A DNA stretch of 64,000 nt from Novosphingobium aerophilum (lineage in GTDB: Bacteria; Pseudomonadota; Alphaproteobacteria; Sphingomonadales; Sphingomonadaceae), in contig NZ_JACLAU010000007.1 of NCBI RefSeq assembly GCF_014230305.1, positions 93,009 to 157,008 on the forward strand. The letters are read 5' to 3'. Shown piece by piece: positions 55,740-64,000 of this stretch (positions are counted from its first letter, which is position 1; each line of letters begins with the position of its first letter). The notes beneath the pieces were generated by a model. That model was given only the letters and a program-made list of their open reading frames with translations. It was not told the DNA's origin and made no database searches. The position numbers and the translations under genes were made by a program.

Positions 55740-55764
55740 GTCCGTTTGGCAATGCCAAACGGAC
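55740..55764 (-). promoter_or_regulatory. Hairpin GTCCGTTTGGC-AAT-GCCAAACGGAC upstream of kpsE
   Basis: A perfect 11-bp stem with a 3-base loop lies between the DUF5672 gene and kpsE, 72 bases before the kpsE start. No T-run follows on the minus strand, so it is more likely a processing or attenuation hairpin, or an operator, than a classical terminator. Confidence 0.5.
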
Positions 55765-55827
55765 CGCAACGCCTCCGCAACCAAGCCGAAACGAAAGAAC
55801 TCGGGTTCCATGCCACCTCGCTCCCGC

Positions 55828-56595
55828 TCAGCCGAGACGCAGCCGGTACGCAATGTAGTCCGCTGCAAATCGCGCTGCCCGGGCCAGCCCGCCCGGCTGC
55901 CGTGTCAGCTGGCCCAGCAAGGGCCAGAAATCATGGAACGCCGGTCCCTTGTGATCCAGCGTCGTGTACACGTCCCAGAACGCGTCGACGCCGATCGCGG
56001 CGGGCATGTTGAACACACCGTGGAAACCGAAGCTTGGCTGGACGTCATGCTCCCGCTCGTATGAGAACCGGGCAGCCGTAGTCGGATCGGCGAAGCGGAT
56101 GTCATGGAGTTGCTCGAGCTGGTCCCGATTGTCCCGGCAGATTGCCAGGTCCTCGGGATGGACCTCGTCGATGGCAAGATTAGCCAAGACTAACAGAAGC
56201 CGGCGGCTACGCAAAGAGAACCCGCCATTGCCCACGCGATGGTCGTGGAACTGGGGCCAGACCGCGCCGATGTAATCATGCTCAAGAAAACGCGGGGTCC
56301 ATGCCTCGGGGTCAAGGATGAAGCCATCCCACTGCACGACCAGACAGTGACTGGTGTGGATCTCCCGCCCGAGGCCCTTGAGCATGAACCGCGAATAGTC
56401 AGCAGCATCGCGCATTGGAGCAACCTGGACGTGCCGCAAGCGGGAATCGAGCTCGCGCGGCTCGCTGTCGGAGAACAGGATCGCATCGCCAAACGTTGCC
56501 AGGTCGAGGCAGCGGACAAGCGCCCGGAGGGTTGCCTCGCGATTTATCGACGTGGCTGCGCACAGGGTGATCTCAGGCAAGGCCAAGCGCGGCAC
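55828..56595 (-). CDS. DUF5672 family protein (putative glycosyltransferase)
   Basis: 255 aa from a GTG at 56595. ITLCAATSINREATLRALVR, ILFSDSEP, HCLVVQWDGFILDPEAWTPR, FLEHDYIGAVWPQFHDHRVG, NGGFSLRSRRLL and SFGFHGVFNMPA match DUF5672, a GT-A-like family regularly found in glycan clusters. The W-D-G-F motif would stand in for D-x-D. It is 3 bp downstream of the GT2 gene, so the two are cotranscribed. Confidence 0.88.
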   Translation of the reverse strand: MPRLALPEITLCAATSINREATLRALVRCLDLATFGDAILFSDSEPRELDSRLRHVQVAPMRDAADYSRFMLKGLGREIHTSHCLVVQWDGFILDPEAWTPRFLEHDYIGAVWPQFHDHRVGNGGFSLRSRRLLLVLANLAIDEVHPEDLAICRDNRDQLEQLHDIRFADPTTAARFSYEREHDVQPSFGFHGVFNMPAAIGVDAFWDVYTTLDHKGPAFHDFWPLLGQLTRQPGGLARAARFAADYIAYRLRLG

Positions 56596-56598
56596 GGC

Positions 56599-58275
56599 TT
56601 ATACCGCTAGCACGAACTGATCGGAAAATCGGCTGAGCCGAGGGTGATGGAACCGATCGATTATCGTATCGGTATGCCACTTCCGTTTCAAGGCCGCCAA
56701 CTCTCCCGCGAACCTAGCGCGGCTCACCGGATCACGATCCAGTCCGCGCGATTTCGATTCGTGATGGATCAGTCGGGCGCGCGGTTCGTAGTAACTGGCC
56801 CAGCCCTTGGCATTCAGCTTAAGGCACAGGTCAACGTCGTTGAAGGCAACCGGGAAGTCCCGTTCATCCAGCCCGCCGACCGCCAGGAACTTCGATCGTT
56901 CCACGACCAGGCAGGCACCCGTGACGGCACTCACGAACTGCGGATAGCAGTGACGGCCGAAATAGCCGGAGGCGGCAGACGGCAGCCCACGGTGCGCATG
57001 CGCCGCTCCGCCGCCGACCCCCAAGACTACGCCGGCATGCTGGATTGTGCCATCGGCGTAAAGCAACTGTGCGCCCGCAGCGCCAACGTCAGCGCGCTGC
57101 GCCGCCGCAACCAGCCACGCCAGCCAGTCAGCATCCGGCATCTCGACATCGTTGTTGAGCAGGCACAGCAGATCCCCGCTCGCATGCTCGACAGCGCGAT
57201 TGTTGAGACGGGAGAAGTTGAAGGGCCCGGTATCACGCAACACGATAGCGCCATCCGCCGCAGCGCGATCCAGCCGGTCCAGGGCCGTGCGTTCGCTGGA
57301 CCCATTGTCGACGATGATAAGTTCGACATCGGGCCAGGCGACACGCTCCACCCCGGCCAAACACCCCGACAGCAGCGCCGCCTGGTCGCGGGTCGGGATA
57401 ATGATCGACACTCGGACGGGGTCCATCCGCGGCAGTTGCGTCGACAAGGGCTGCGGCTCCGGTCGGGCGCGCCGGTGATGCAGCACCACCGGAACATGCA
57501 CGGGCTCGGCTGTCCCGCGCTGGATGGCACCGCGCAGGGCGCAGTTCAGCCCCTGCGGCAACAGATCAGCAACCGGCTCCCAGCGCCACGCCGCGGCGCC
57601 CGAGACATAATCGACATAGCGGAAGAGTTCGCTGTTCCATTGCGGCTTGAAATGAGGGGCAACGCATTCGCCCGTCGGATCGACAAGATCATCGTCGGCA
57701 TAGACCACCGCGGCACCCGACTGCGCCGCGACGGCCCCATAGTGCAGGGCCGCACCCGGAGCAAAGCGATCGCCGCAAGCGATCGGACAGATCCAGCCGA
57801 TCCCCCGCGACGCCAGGGCACCGGATAGCTGCGCAAGGCTGGGGATGTTGCCCATCCCGTGACCAGCTGCCGATGGTGGCGCCTGACCCACGACGATGGC
57901 ATCGGCAAAGCCCGCCGCCCCCAGGGACTCCACTGTGGCAAACCAGCCGTCACGTCCGGCAGAGCAATCGATCACCGCGCATATGGGAATTGCGGGGCCC
58001 TGCGGCATTGCAGCTGAGGGACCGAACGCCGTTGCCAACCGGTACGCATGCAGAGAGGAACCGATCAGGGGCTCGATCCGGCTGCGAGCCCGGACATGTC
58101 GTCCAGTCAGATGCCACCACATGCCGGCGAGCCACTGACGAGGGTTTGACGCCAGTGCGTGGCGATGCACGCGCAGGGTCAGCCCAGCACGAACGAGCTT
58201 CGGCCAACCACCACACTGCGGCGCTGGCTCAGGCAATGCCGCGTTCGGCAAGAATGCGCTCGATATGAGGCACAT
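56599..58275 (-). CDS. Glycosyltransferase family 2 protein
   Basis: 558 aa if started at the ATG at 58275, which overlaps kdsB by 47 bp; a TTG at 58236 would give 545 aa with a short overlap. Residues up to about 275 are an N-terminal extension with YADDDLVDPTGECVAPHFKP. The GT2 core follows: VSIIIPTRDQAALLSGCLAG, LIIVDNGSSERT, CLLNNDVEMPDADWL (metal site), FLAVGGLDERDFPVAFNDVD and HHESKSRG. This is the RfbN/WcaA-like rhamnosyl or related transferase layout common in O-antigen and capsule loci. Specificity unknown. Confidence 0.88.
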   Translation of the reverse strand: MCLISSAFLPNAALPEPAPQCGGWPKLVRAGLTLRVHRHALASNPRQWLAGMWWHLTGRHVRARSRIEPLIGSSLHAYRLATAFGPSAAMPQGPAIPICAVIDCSAGRDGWFATVESLGAAGFADAIVVGQAPPSAAGHGMGNIPSLAQLSGALASRGIGWICPIACGDRFAPGAALHYGAVAAQSGAAVVYADDDLVDPTGECVAPHFKPQWNSELFRYVDYVSGAAAWRWEPVADLLPQGLNCALRGAIQRGTAEPVHVPVVLHHRRARPEPQPLSTQLPRMDPVRVSIIIPTRDQAALLSGCLAGVERVAWPDVELIIVDNGSSERTALDRLDRAAADGAIVLRDTGPFNFSRLNNRAVEHASGDLLCLLNNDVEMPDADWLAWLVAAAQRADVGAAGAQLLYADGTIQHAGVVLGVGGGAAHAHRGLPSAASGYFGRHCYPQFVSAVTGACLVVERSKFLAVGGLDERDFPVAFNDVDLCLKLNAKGWASYYEPRARLIHHESKSRGLDRDPVSRARFAGELAALKRKWHTDTIIDRFHHPRLSRFSDQFVLAV

Positions 58276-59050
58276 CCGAAGGATTGTTGAGCTCGATCGC
58301 GTCCCATGCCAGAGGATCAAGCCGCACCACCGACACGGCTAGGCCCATGTCGAGGAAGCGCAGCTGTTCAAGTCCTTCGAGCAGCTCGAGCTTGGCTGCG
58401 GGGGCAGCGCGATACCGGGCCAGAGCACTTGGGCGATAGGCGTACATCCCCAGGTGGAGATGCACCTCAGCATACGCTTCCTCCGCTGCCGCTGCAGGAA
58501 TGTAAGGTAGAACCCGTTTCGAAAAGTAGAGTGCGCGGTCGCGGCTGTCGATCACGGCTGTGGTCCCACCCACCCGACCAGCCAACTGATCGGTGATAAG
58601 GTGCTGATAGACCGACCGCGAGGCCCGGACGGCAGGGGTAGCCATAGCCGCCTCGGGATCTTCGGCCAGCCGGGAAACCAGCTCAGCCACGATTCCCGCA
58701 GGCGAGAGCGGCGCATCGCCCTGTAAATTGACAATCACGTCCGCGGGGGCTCCGATCCGCTCGATCACATCGGCACAGCGCTCGGTTCCATTGGCACAAT
58801 CCGGCGCGGTCATGACGACTTCGCCTCCGAACCGCCGGACTTCCTCGGCAATTCGCTCGTCGTCGGTCGCAACGAGCACGGCGGTTGCCCCAGCAGTCGA
58901 CGTTGCGCACTCCCAACTGCGCTGGATCAAAGACTTGGTCTCGCCGGTCGCCCCCCGCAACGGAACCAGAGGCTTGCCCGGGTAGCGGGCCGACGCATAA
59001 CGGGCCGGGATGACGACGGCGAACGAAAGATCCACGCTGGTCTCCGCCAA
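58229..59050 (-). CDS. kdsB: 3-deoxy-manno-octulosonate cytidylyltransferase (CMP-Kdo synthetase)
   Basis: 273 aa from a TTG at 59050, 3 bp after the kpsF stop. Activates Kdo with CTP. Seen: VVIPARYASARYPGKPLVPL, VLVATDDERIAEEVRRFGGE, VMTAPDCANGTERCADVIER, VNLQGDAPLSPAGI, HLHLGMYAYRPSAL and LEQLRFLDMGL. QGD here is followed by AP where most KdsB have EP. Gives the locus its own CMP-Kdo supply for KpsS and KpsC. Confidence 0.93.
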   Translation of the reverse strand: MAETSVDLSFAVVIPARYASARYPGKPLVPLRGATGETKSLIQRSWECATSTAGATAVLVATDDERIAEEVRRFGGEVVMTAPDCANGTERCADVIERIGAPADVIVNLQGDAPLSPAGIVAELVSRLAEDPEAAMATPAVRASRSVYQHLITDQLAGRVGGTTAVIDSRDRALYFSKRVLPYIPAAAAEEAYAEVHLHLGMYAYRPSALARYRAAPAAKLELLEGLEQLRFLDMGLAVSVVRLDPLAWDAIELNNPSDVPHIERILAERGIA

Positions 59051-59053
59051 TAA

Positions 59054-60055
59054 CTAGCCGAGGCCAAGCCGGAGAAAGTCGTGCAAGTGCACGATTCCAA
59101 CCGGTTTACGATGATCGCTTTGCGCGGCCTCGTCGAGAACAAACGCACAGGTGATCTTCATTTCGTTGAAGAAATGCAGTGCATCCTCCGCGATGTGCCC
59201 CGCATCGATGGTTTTGGGATGCGCCGTCATGACCTCTGCCGCCGCGGCATTGGCCAGCCCATGGAAATGCCGGCGCAGGTCGCCATCGGTGATCACTCCG
59301 ATCAACACGCCGTCACCATCCACCACGCCGGCAATGCCGAAGCCCATCGACGTCATGATAGTAAGAACTTCGCTCATCGGAGTGGCTTCAGTCACCAGCG
59401 GCAGCCGTTCCGGCGGATGCATGATCTCGCGCACCTCGGCTAGCCGCAGTCCGATCGAGCCGCCGGGATGCAAGACCTTCATGCCGTCCCTGGTAAAGCC
59501 ACGCAGATCCATCACGGCCATGGCAATGGCATCACAAAAGGCCAGCTGCATTGTCGTTGAGGTGGTGGGGGCGATATTGGCCGGGCAGGCCTCGCGCACG
59601 CTGGGCAGGCATAGCCGTACGTCGGCCTGGTCGAGCAGATAGGACGTCGAGTTCGAGGCGATGCCGATCACCGGGATGCCAAGCTTGCGCGAATAAGTCA
59701 GGATTGCGCGCAGTTCCGCCGTGTTGCCAGAATTCGAGATCACTACGGCCACATCACCCGGCACAAGCATGCCCAGATCGCCATGTGCCGCCTCTGCCGG
59801 GTGGATGTAGGTGGCTGGTGTTCCTGTTGCAGCGAGCGTCGCAGCGAACTTGCGTCCTATCTGGCCCGACTTGCCCATGCCGCTGACCACAGTGCGCCCC
59901 TTGGCACGATATACCAGCTGGCACGCTGCCTCGAACGACCCATCCAGGCAATCTGCGAGGGTGGCGAGCGCCTCGGCCTCCATGCGGATAACTTCGCTAC
60001 CACGGCCCACGAGGTCGATCGCGGGCCCGACAGGGGACATATAACTTAGAACCAT
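59054..60055 (-). CDS. kpsF: Arabinose-5-phosphate isomerase (KpsF/KdsD)
   Basis: 333 aa. Converts ribulose-5-phosphate to arabinose-5-phosphate, the first step of Kdo synthesis. An N-terminal SIS domain (about 40-175: RTVVSGMGKSGQIGRKFAAT, HPAEAAHGDLGMLVPGDVAV, SNSGNTAEL) is followed by two CBS domains (from about 205, MHPPERLPLV and VMTAHPKTID). His in HPAEAAHGDLG and HPGGSIGLRL are catalytic-region residues. First gene of minus-strand block C. MSPVG at 60040 is an alternative start. Confidence 0.95.
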   Translation of the reverse strand: MVLSYMSPVGPAIDLVGRGSEVIRMEAEALATLADCLDGSFEAACQLVYRAKGRTVVSGMGKSGQIGRKFAATLAATGTPATYIHPAEAAHGDLGMLVPGDVAVVISNSGNTAELRAILTYSRKLGIPVIGIASNSTSYLLDQADVRLCLPSVREACPANIAPTTSTTMQLAFCDAIAMAVMDLRGFTRDGMKVLHPGGSIGLRLAEVREIMHPPERLPLVTEATPMSEVLTIMTSMGFGIAGVVDGDGVLIGVITDGDLRRHFHGLANAAAAEVMTAHPKTIDAGHIAEDALHFFNEMKITCAFVLDEAAQSDHRKPVGIVHLHDFLRLGLG

Positions 60056-60112
60056 CGAAAAACACTGCCTCGGGCGAAAACCAGCTGCCCCGTAGCGATG
60101 TTAGTACAGCAA

Positions 60113-60154
60113 GACCATATCCGCAATGATCGCTTTCGACAGCTGGATATGGTC
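60113..60154. promoter_or_regulatory. 10-bp inverted repeat in the kpsF-rfbC divergent region
   Basis: GACCATATCC (60113-60122) and GGATATGGTC (60145-60154) are perfect inverted arms with a 22-base spacer, roughly midway in the 250-bp gap between the divergent kps block C and the rfb operon. It could be a shared operator. The rest of the gap holds no gene. Confidence 0.5.
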
Positions 60155-60230
60155 CGCTTGCGAACAATTGCGGGCTGCCAAAACCGCAGGCGCGAGCACG
60201 CAGCGATGTTCGAGGGACGCTACAGAGCCC

Positions 60231-60259
60231 TTGCGGATGTGCAAGCGCAAAAATATAGG
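60231..60259 (+). promoter_or_regulatory. Candidate promoter of the rfbCBDA operon
   Basis: TTGCGG (60231-60236), a 17-bp spacer ending in an A-run, and TATAGG (60254-60259) lie 46 bases upstream of the rfbC ATG. Spacing is optimal and both boxes differ from consensus by two bases. Confidence 0.5.
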
Positions 60260-60305
60260 CATGTGAGCAAAGGCGAACGTCAGCCCGAAATCGAGGTCTT
60301 CTTTC

Positions 60306-60872
60306 ATGCTTTTCAAGACGTTCGACATCCCGAACCTGATCGAGATAACTTGCCGGAGGCACGGCGACGAACGCGGCTACTTCGCCGAGGTTTTCCGTCA
60401 GCGCGATTTCGAGACACATGCCGGCCCTATCGTGTTCGTCCAAGAAAACGAATCGCTCAGCGCCAAGGTCGGCACGGTCCGTGGACTGCACTTCCAGACC
60501 GATCCGCATGCCCAAGGAAAACTGGTGCGCTGCACGGCCGGGGCGATCTTCGATGCCGCGGTCGATCTGCGGCGCGGCTCGCCGACCTACGGCCAGTGGG
60601 CCGCGGTCGAGCTCAGCCCGGCCAAAGGCAACCTGTTCTGGATTCCCGCCGGTTTCGCCCACGGTTTTTGCACGCTCGAACCCGACACGGTGGTGAACTA
60701 CAAGGTAACCTCCTACTATGCCCCGGAATGCGACAAGGGAGTCCGATGGGACGATCCGGCCATCGCGATCGACTGGCCATCCGTGGCAGACCCGGATACG
60801 CTCTCGGCCAAGGACCGGATCCAGCCGCTGCTGGCCGAGCTGCCGGTCTGCTTTTCGATGACGGATTCCTGA
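60306..60872 (+). CDS. rfbC: dTDP-4-dehydrorhamnose 3,5-epimerase
   Basis: 188 aa cupin-fold enzyme, third step of dTDP-L-rhamnose synthesis. Seen: GDERGYFAEVFRQRDFE, FVQENESLSAKVGTVRGLHF (catalytic His in RGLHFQ), LVRCTAGAIFDAAVDLRRGS, LFWIPAGFAHGFCTLEPDTV, YYAPECDKGVRWDDPAIAID. First gene of the rfbC-rfbB-rfbD-rfbA operon, 15 bp before rfbB. Also called rmlC. Confidence 0.96.
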   Translation: MLFKTFDIPNLIEITCRRHGDERGYFAEVFRQRDFETHAGPIVFVQENESLSAKVGTVRGLHFQTDPHAQGKLVRCTAGAIFDAAVDLRRGSPTYGQWAAVELSPAKGNLFWIPAGFAHGFCTLEPDTVVNYKVTSYYAPECDKGVRWDDPAIAIDWPSVADPDTLSAKDRIQPLLAELPVCFSMTDS

Positions 60873-60887
60873 ACTAGGGTTCAATTC

Positions 60888-61946
60888 ATGCGTGTGATTG
60901 TTACCGGCGGTGCCGGCTTCATCGGCTCGGCGCTTGTCCGCCACCTCGTGCTCGACAAGGGCTACGAGGTCCTCAACATCGACAAGCTGACCTACGCGGG
61001 CAACCTCGCCTCGCTGTCAGCCGTCGAGGGGCGCAACGGATACTCCTTCCTCCAGGCGGACATCTGCGACCGCGCCGCGATGGAGCAGGCCGTTGCCCAG
61101 TTCCGGCCGGACCGCATCATGCACCTGGCGGCCGAGAGCCATGTCGACCGTTCGATCACGGGGGCAGCCGAATTCATCCAGACCAACGTGATCGGTACCT
61201 TCACCCTGCTCGAGGTGGCGCGCGGGTACTGGTCGGGGCTCGAGGGTGCGGCGAAGGAAGCGTTCCGCTTCCTCCATGTCTCGACCGACGAGGTCTATGG
61301 CTCGCTCGGCGAGGACGGCCTGTTCACCGAGACCACCCCCTACGACCCTTCCTCGCCCTATTCCGCCTCCAAGGCCTCGTCCGACCACCTGGCCAAGGCG
61401 TGGCACCGCACCTACGGCCTGCCGGTGGTCGTCTCGAACTGCTCGAACAATTACGGCCCGTTCCACTTCCCCGAGAAGCTCATCCCGCTGACCATCCTGA
61501 ATGCCCTCGCGGGACGGCCGCTGCCGGTCTATGGCAAAGGTGAGAACGTGCGCGACTGGCTCTATGTCGAAGACCACGCCCGCGCCCTGGACTTGATCGT
61601 GGCGACGGGCCAGCCCGGCGAGACCTACAACGTGGGCGGACGCAACGAACGGCGCAATATCGATGTGGTCCGGCGGATCTGCACGGTGCTGGACCAGCTG
61701 GTCCCGGCGGAGCGGCCGCGCGAAGAGCTGATCGCCTTCGTCACCGATCGCCCCGGGCACGATGCCCGCTACGCGATCGACGCGACGCGGCTCGAGACCG
61801 AGCTGGGCTGGCGCGCTCAGGAGGACTTCGACAGCGGCATCGAAAAGACTGTGCGCTGGTATCTGGACAATGAATGGTGGTGGCGTCCGCTGCGTGAGCG
61901 CTACGACGGCGAGCGGCTCGGTCTGGCCGAGCCGGCCAAGGGCTGA
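60888..61946 (+). CDS. rfbB: dTDP-glucose 4,6-dehydratase
   Basis: 352 aa. Second step of the dTDP-L-rhamnose pathway. [20 protein letters not shown] binds [42 protein letters not shown] (Thr-Asp-Glu) and [13 protein letters not shown] (Tyr-Lys) are the active-site motifs; [18 protein letters not shown] and [17 protein letters not shown] are typical. Also called rmlB. Confidence 0.96.
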   Translation: MRVIVTGGAGFIGSALVRHLVLDKGYEVLNIDKLTYAGNLASLSAVEGRNGYSFLQADICDRAAMEQAVAQFRPDRIMHLAAESHVDRSITGAAEFIQTNVIGTFTLLEVARGYWSGLEGAAKEAFRFLHVSTDEVYGSLGEDGLFTETTPYDPSSPYSASKASSDHLAKAWHRTYGLPVVVSNCSNNYGPFHFPEKLIPLTILNALAGRPLPVYGKGENVRDWLYVEDHARALDLIVATGQPGETYNVGGRNERRNIDVVRRICTVLDQLVPAERPREELIAFVTDRPGHDARYAIDATRLETELGWRAQEDFDSGIEKTVRWYLDNEWWWRPLRERYDGERLGLAEPAKG

Positions 61947-61954
61947 CATCCGGC

Positions 61955-62848
61955 ATGCGGATCGCGGTAACGGGAAACGTCGGCCAGGTGGTGCAGAGCC
62001 TGGTCGAGCGCGGCATGGCCGCGGGCCATGTGGTGCTGCCGGTTGGACGGCCACAGCTCGATCTCGCGCAGGGTGATCCAGAGGCCGTGCTGCGCGCACT
62101 GGACCTGGCCCAGCCCGACGCGATCGTATCGGCGGCCGCTTACACCGCGGTCGATAAGGCGGAGTCCGAGCCCGACCTGGCCCATGCGATCAACGCCACC
62201 GGTGCGGGCCATGTCGCCCGGGCTGCAGCCCGGCTGGGCGTGCCGCTGGTGCACCTGTCGACCGACTATGTCTTTGCCGGCGACGGCGCGCGCGCCTATC
62301 GGGAAGACGATCCGACCGGCCCGACCGGAGTCTACGGTGCCTCCAAACTCGCCGGCGAGCAGGCCGTGCTGGCCGCCTGCCCCAACAGTGCTGTCCTGCG
62401 CACCGCCTGGGTCTACAGCCCGTTCGGGGCCAATTTCGTCAAGACCATGCTCCGGCTGGCAGACAGCCGTGAGGAGCTGGGCGTGGTGGCCGACCAGTGG
62501 GGCAATCCGACCTGCGCGCTGGACATCGCCGATGGCGTGCTGACCGTGCTCGCCAACCTCGCCAGTTCATCCACGCCGGAGCAGCGAGGCGTGTTCCACA
62601 TGACCGGGGCCGGTGAAACCAACTGGGCCCACTTCGCCGCAGCCATCTTCGCCGCATCGGCTGAACGCGGAGGACCCACCGCCCGGGTCAACCCGATCAC
62701 CACCGCCGATTACCCAACGCCCGCTCGCCGCCCGGCCAATTCCCGGCTTGACGGCACCAAGCTGGCCCAGATCCACGGGGTGCGCCTGCCAGACTGGCAG
62801 GTCTCCACAGCACAGGTCGTCGCCCGGCTGCTGACGCCCCCCTCTTGA
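61955..62848 (+). CDS. rfbD: dTDP-4-dehydrorhamnose reductase
   Basis: 297 aa. Final reduction to dTDP-L-rhamnose. [19 protein letters not shown] (the usual GxxGQxG read as GNVGQVV), [40 protein letters not shown] and [14 protein letters not shown] with the Tyr-Lys pair. ATG at 61955 is 8 bp after rfbB. Also called rmlD. Confidence 0.95.
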   Translation: MRIAVTGNVGQVVQSLVERGMAAGHVVLPVGRPQLDLAQGDPEAVLRALDLAQPDAIVSAAAYTAVDKAESEPDLAHAINATGAGHVARAAARLGVPLVHLSTDYVFAGDGARAYREDDPTGPTGVYGASKLAGEQAVLAACPNSAVLRTAWVYSPFGANFVKTMLRLADSREELGVVADQWGNPTCALDIADGVLTVLANLASSSTPEQRGVFHMTGAGETNWAHFAAAIFAASAERGGPTARVNPITTADYPTPARRPANSRLDGTKLAQIHGVRLPDWQVSTAQVVARLLTPPS

Positions 62849-62865
62849 AGCAGGAAGACCATCCG

Positions 62866-63738
62866 ATGAAGGGCATCATTCTCGCCGGCGGCAGCGGCAC
62901 CCGGCTCTACCCCATGACCATGGCGGCGTCGAAGCAGCTAATGCCGGTCTATGACAAGCCGATGATCTACTACCCGCTGTCCACCCTGATGCTGGCAGGC
63001 ATTCGCGAGGTGCTGATCATCACCACACCGCATGATGCCCCGGCCTTCCACAACCTGCTGGGCGATGGCAGGCAATGGGGCATGCAGTTGCACTATGCCG
63101 TGCAGCCCGAACCCAAGGGCCTGGCCCAGGCCTACACCATAGGTGCGGACTTCGTTGCCGGTGGCCCGAGCTGCCTGGTGCTGGGCGATAACATATTCTT
63201 CGGCCACGGCATGCCCGAAGTGCTCGCCTCCGCTGCGGCGCGGCCCAGCGGCGCCAGCGTTTTCGCCTATCGCGTCGCCGATCCGGAACGCTACGGCGTG
63301 GTGGAATTCGACAGGGAAATGCGGGCACTCTCGATCGAGGAAAAGCCGGTCCAGCCACGCTCGCACTGGGCCGTGACCGGACTGTACTTCTACGATGCGC
63401 AGGTCGTCGACATCGCCGCCAATCTCCAGCCCTCAGCCCGCGGCGAGCTGGAGATCACCGACGTCAATCGCGTCTACCTGGAACGTGGCCAACTCAATGT
63501 CGAGGTGATGGGCCGCGGCTATGCCTGGCTCGACACCGGCACGCCCGACAGCCTGCTCGAGGCCGCCGAGTTCGTCTCCACCCTGGAACGGCGCCAGGGC
63601 ATGAAGATCGCCTGTCCGGAAGAGATCGCCTTCAAGCGGGGGTTCATCGACAACGCGGGGCTGGAACGCTGCATCGCGCGACATGGCAAGAGCGACTATG
63701 CCGGCTACCTGAGGCAACTGATGAACGAAGGCAGCTAG
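62866..63738 (+). CDS. rfbA: Glucose-1-phosphate thymidylyltransferase
   Basis: 290 aa from the ATG at 62866 with AGGAAG 8 bases upstream; the frame is open from a TTG at 62845. First step of the dTDP-sugar pathway. [20 protein letters not shown] is the nucleotide-binding signature; [16 protein letters not shown] carries the metal Asp; [30 protein letters not shown] and [19 protein letters not shown] follow. Last gene of the operon. Also called rmlA. Confidence 0.96.
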   Translation: MKGIILAGGSGTRLYPMTMAASKQLMPVYDKPMIYYPLSTLMLAGIREVLIITTPHDAPAFHNLLGDGRQWGMQLHYAVQPEPKGLAQAYTIGADFVAGGPSCLVLGDNIFFGHGMPEVLASAAARPSGASVFAYRVADPERYGVVEFDREMRALSIEEKPVQPRSHWAVTGLYFYDAQVVDIAANLQPSARGELEITDVNRVYLERGQLNVEVMGRGYAWLDTGTPDSLLEAAEFVSTLERRQGMKIACPEEIAFKRGFIDNAGLERCIARHGKSDYAGYLRQLMNEGS

Positions 63739-63909
63739 GCGGCGAGGACAGGCTCAGAGGTGCGATGAACGACCTGGAGGGATGGGAGGCCGACGTTAGT
63801 CTCAAACGCGCAAAGGCCGCCCACAACTCTTTCGCACACCCGCAAAATGGCACATCGTTAGAGCTATCGTCGTCCCGGGCTTGTGTGGACGAGATGTGCT
63901 TTATTGGTT

Positions 63910-63941
63910 GCATCGGCCGGGATGCGCATCCCGGCCGATGC
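63910..63941. terminator. 32-bp perfect palindrome downstream of rfbA
   Basis: GCATCGGCCGGGATG (63910-63924), CG, then CATCCCGGCCGATGC (63927-63941): a perfect palindrome able to form a very stable hairpin about 170 bp after rfbA. No T-run follows, so it is either an intrinsic terminator lacking a U-tract, a transcript-end stabiliser, or a repeat element. The rest of 63739-64000 shows no supported gene. Confidence 0.45.
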
Positions 63942-64000
63942 GGGCAGGAGGCCGATGTATCGGACTGGTTGCACAGCCGAGGTCAAGCAAGGCCCTGTCC

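Overview
The window comes from a GC-rich (about 65-68 %) alphaproteobacterium, most likely a member of the Sphingomonadaceae (Novosphingobium, Sphingomonas or Sphingobium type). The evidence is the yihA-yidC-yidD-rnpA-rpmH block, UPF0262 divergent from dnaB, a CC_3452-type secreted protein, DUF4136 proteins, a zinc-independent L36 and many GTG/TTG starts. No rRNA, tRNA, CRISPR array or prophage was recognised.

Region 1 (1-26.7 kb) is mostly chromosomal housekeeping. It holds a GST, engB, yidC, yidD, rnpA, rpmH, a ClpP-fold periplasmic protein, comM/yifB, an orphan barstar, a cyclophilin, an HxlR regulator, a HAD hydrolase, rpmJ, galE, two DUF4136 proteins flanking an M48-PDZ protease, M14 and S9 peptidases, cdd, a GH25 protein, UPF0262, dnaB, a Phd/VapC module, rpoZ with a strong terminator, a DUF3667 membrane protein, a Rap1a/Tai-like protein and ftsH. 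Repeats are confined to intergenic DNA: a duplicated 146-bp composite of inverted REP-like ends at 912-1287, and a repeat cluster at 9466-9740.

Region 2 (26.8-63.7 kb) is one large ABC-transporter-dependent (Kps, group-2-like) capsule locus in four strand blocks. Block A (minus, 26.8-37.8 kb) has a GT4, kpsS, kpsC, kdsA, rmd, gmd, an inositol-monophosphatase-family protein, the outer-membrane exporter and a small glycosyltransferase; a CarF/PEDS1-like lipid desaturase gene runs the opposite way inside it. Block B (plus, 38.3-52.7 kb) is the least familiar part: a Kdo-hydroxylase-like dioxygenase, a methyltransferase, a 905-aa protein with an exact 90-bp internal duplication, two large glycosyltransferase-like proteins, a second kdsA, an SGNH esterase-like protein, a GSCFA protein, a second methyltransferase, a dTDP-L-rhamnose-4-epimerase-like enzyme and an FkbM methyltransferase. 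From the 905-aa gene to the GSCFA gene they are translationally coupled. Block C (minus, 53.1-60.1 kb) has kpsT, kpsM, kpsE, a DUF5672 protein, a GT2, kdsB and kpsF. Block D (plus, 60.3-63.7 kb) is rfbC-rfbB-rfbD-rfbA.

Together the locus encodes a complete CMP-Kdo supply (KpsF, KdsA twice, KdsB; only the Kdo-8-P phosphatase is not identified), the Kdo-linker transferases KpsS and KpsC, the KpsMTE plus outer-membrane export path, GDP-D-rhamnose and dTDP-L-rhamnose synthesis, and an unusually large set of decorating enzymes. My inference is that block B builds and modifies a glycan, perhaps with Kdo as a structural and hydroxylated or methylated residue rather than only a linker. An IS3-like relic lies between blocks B and C, and inverted repeats lie in the divergent promoters between A/B and C/D.
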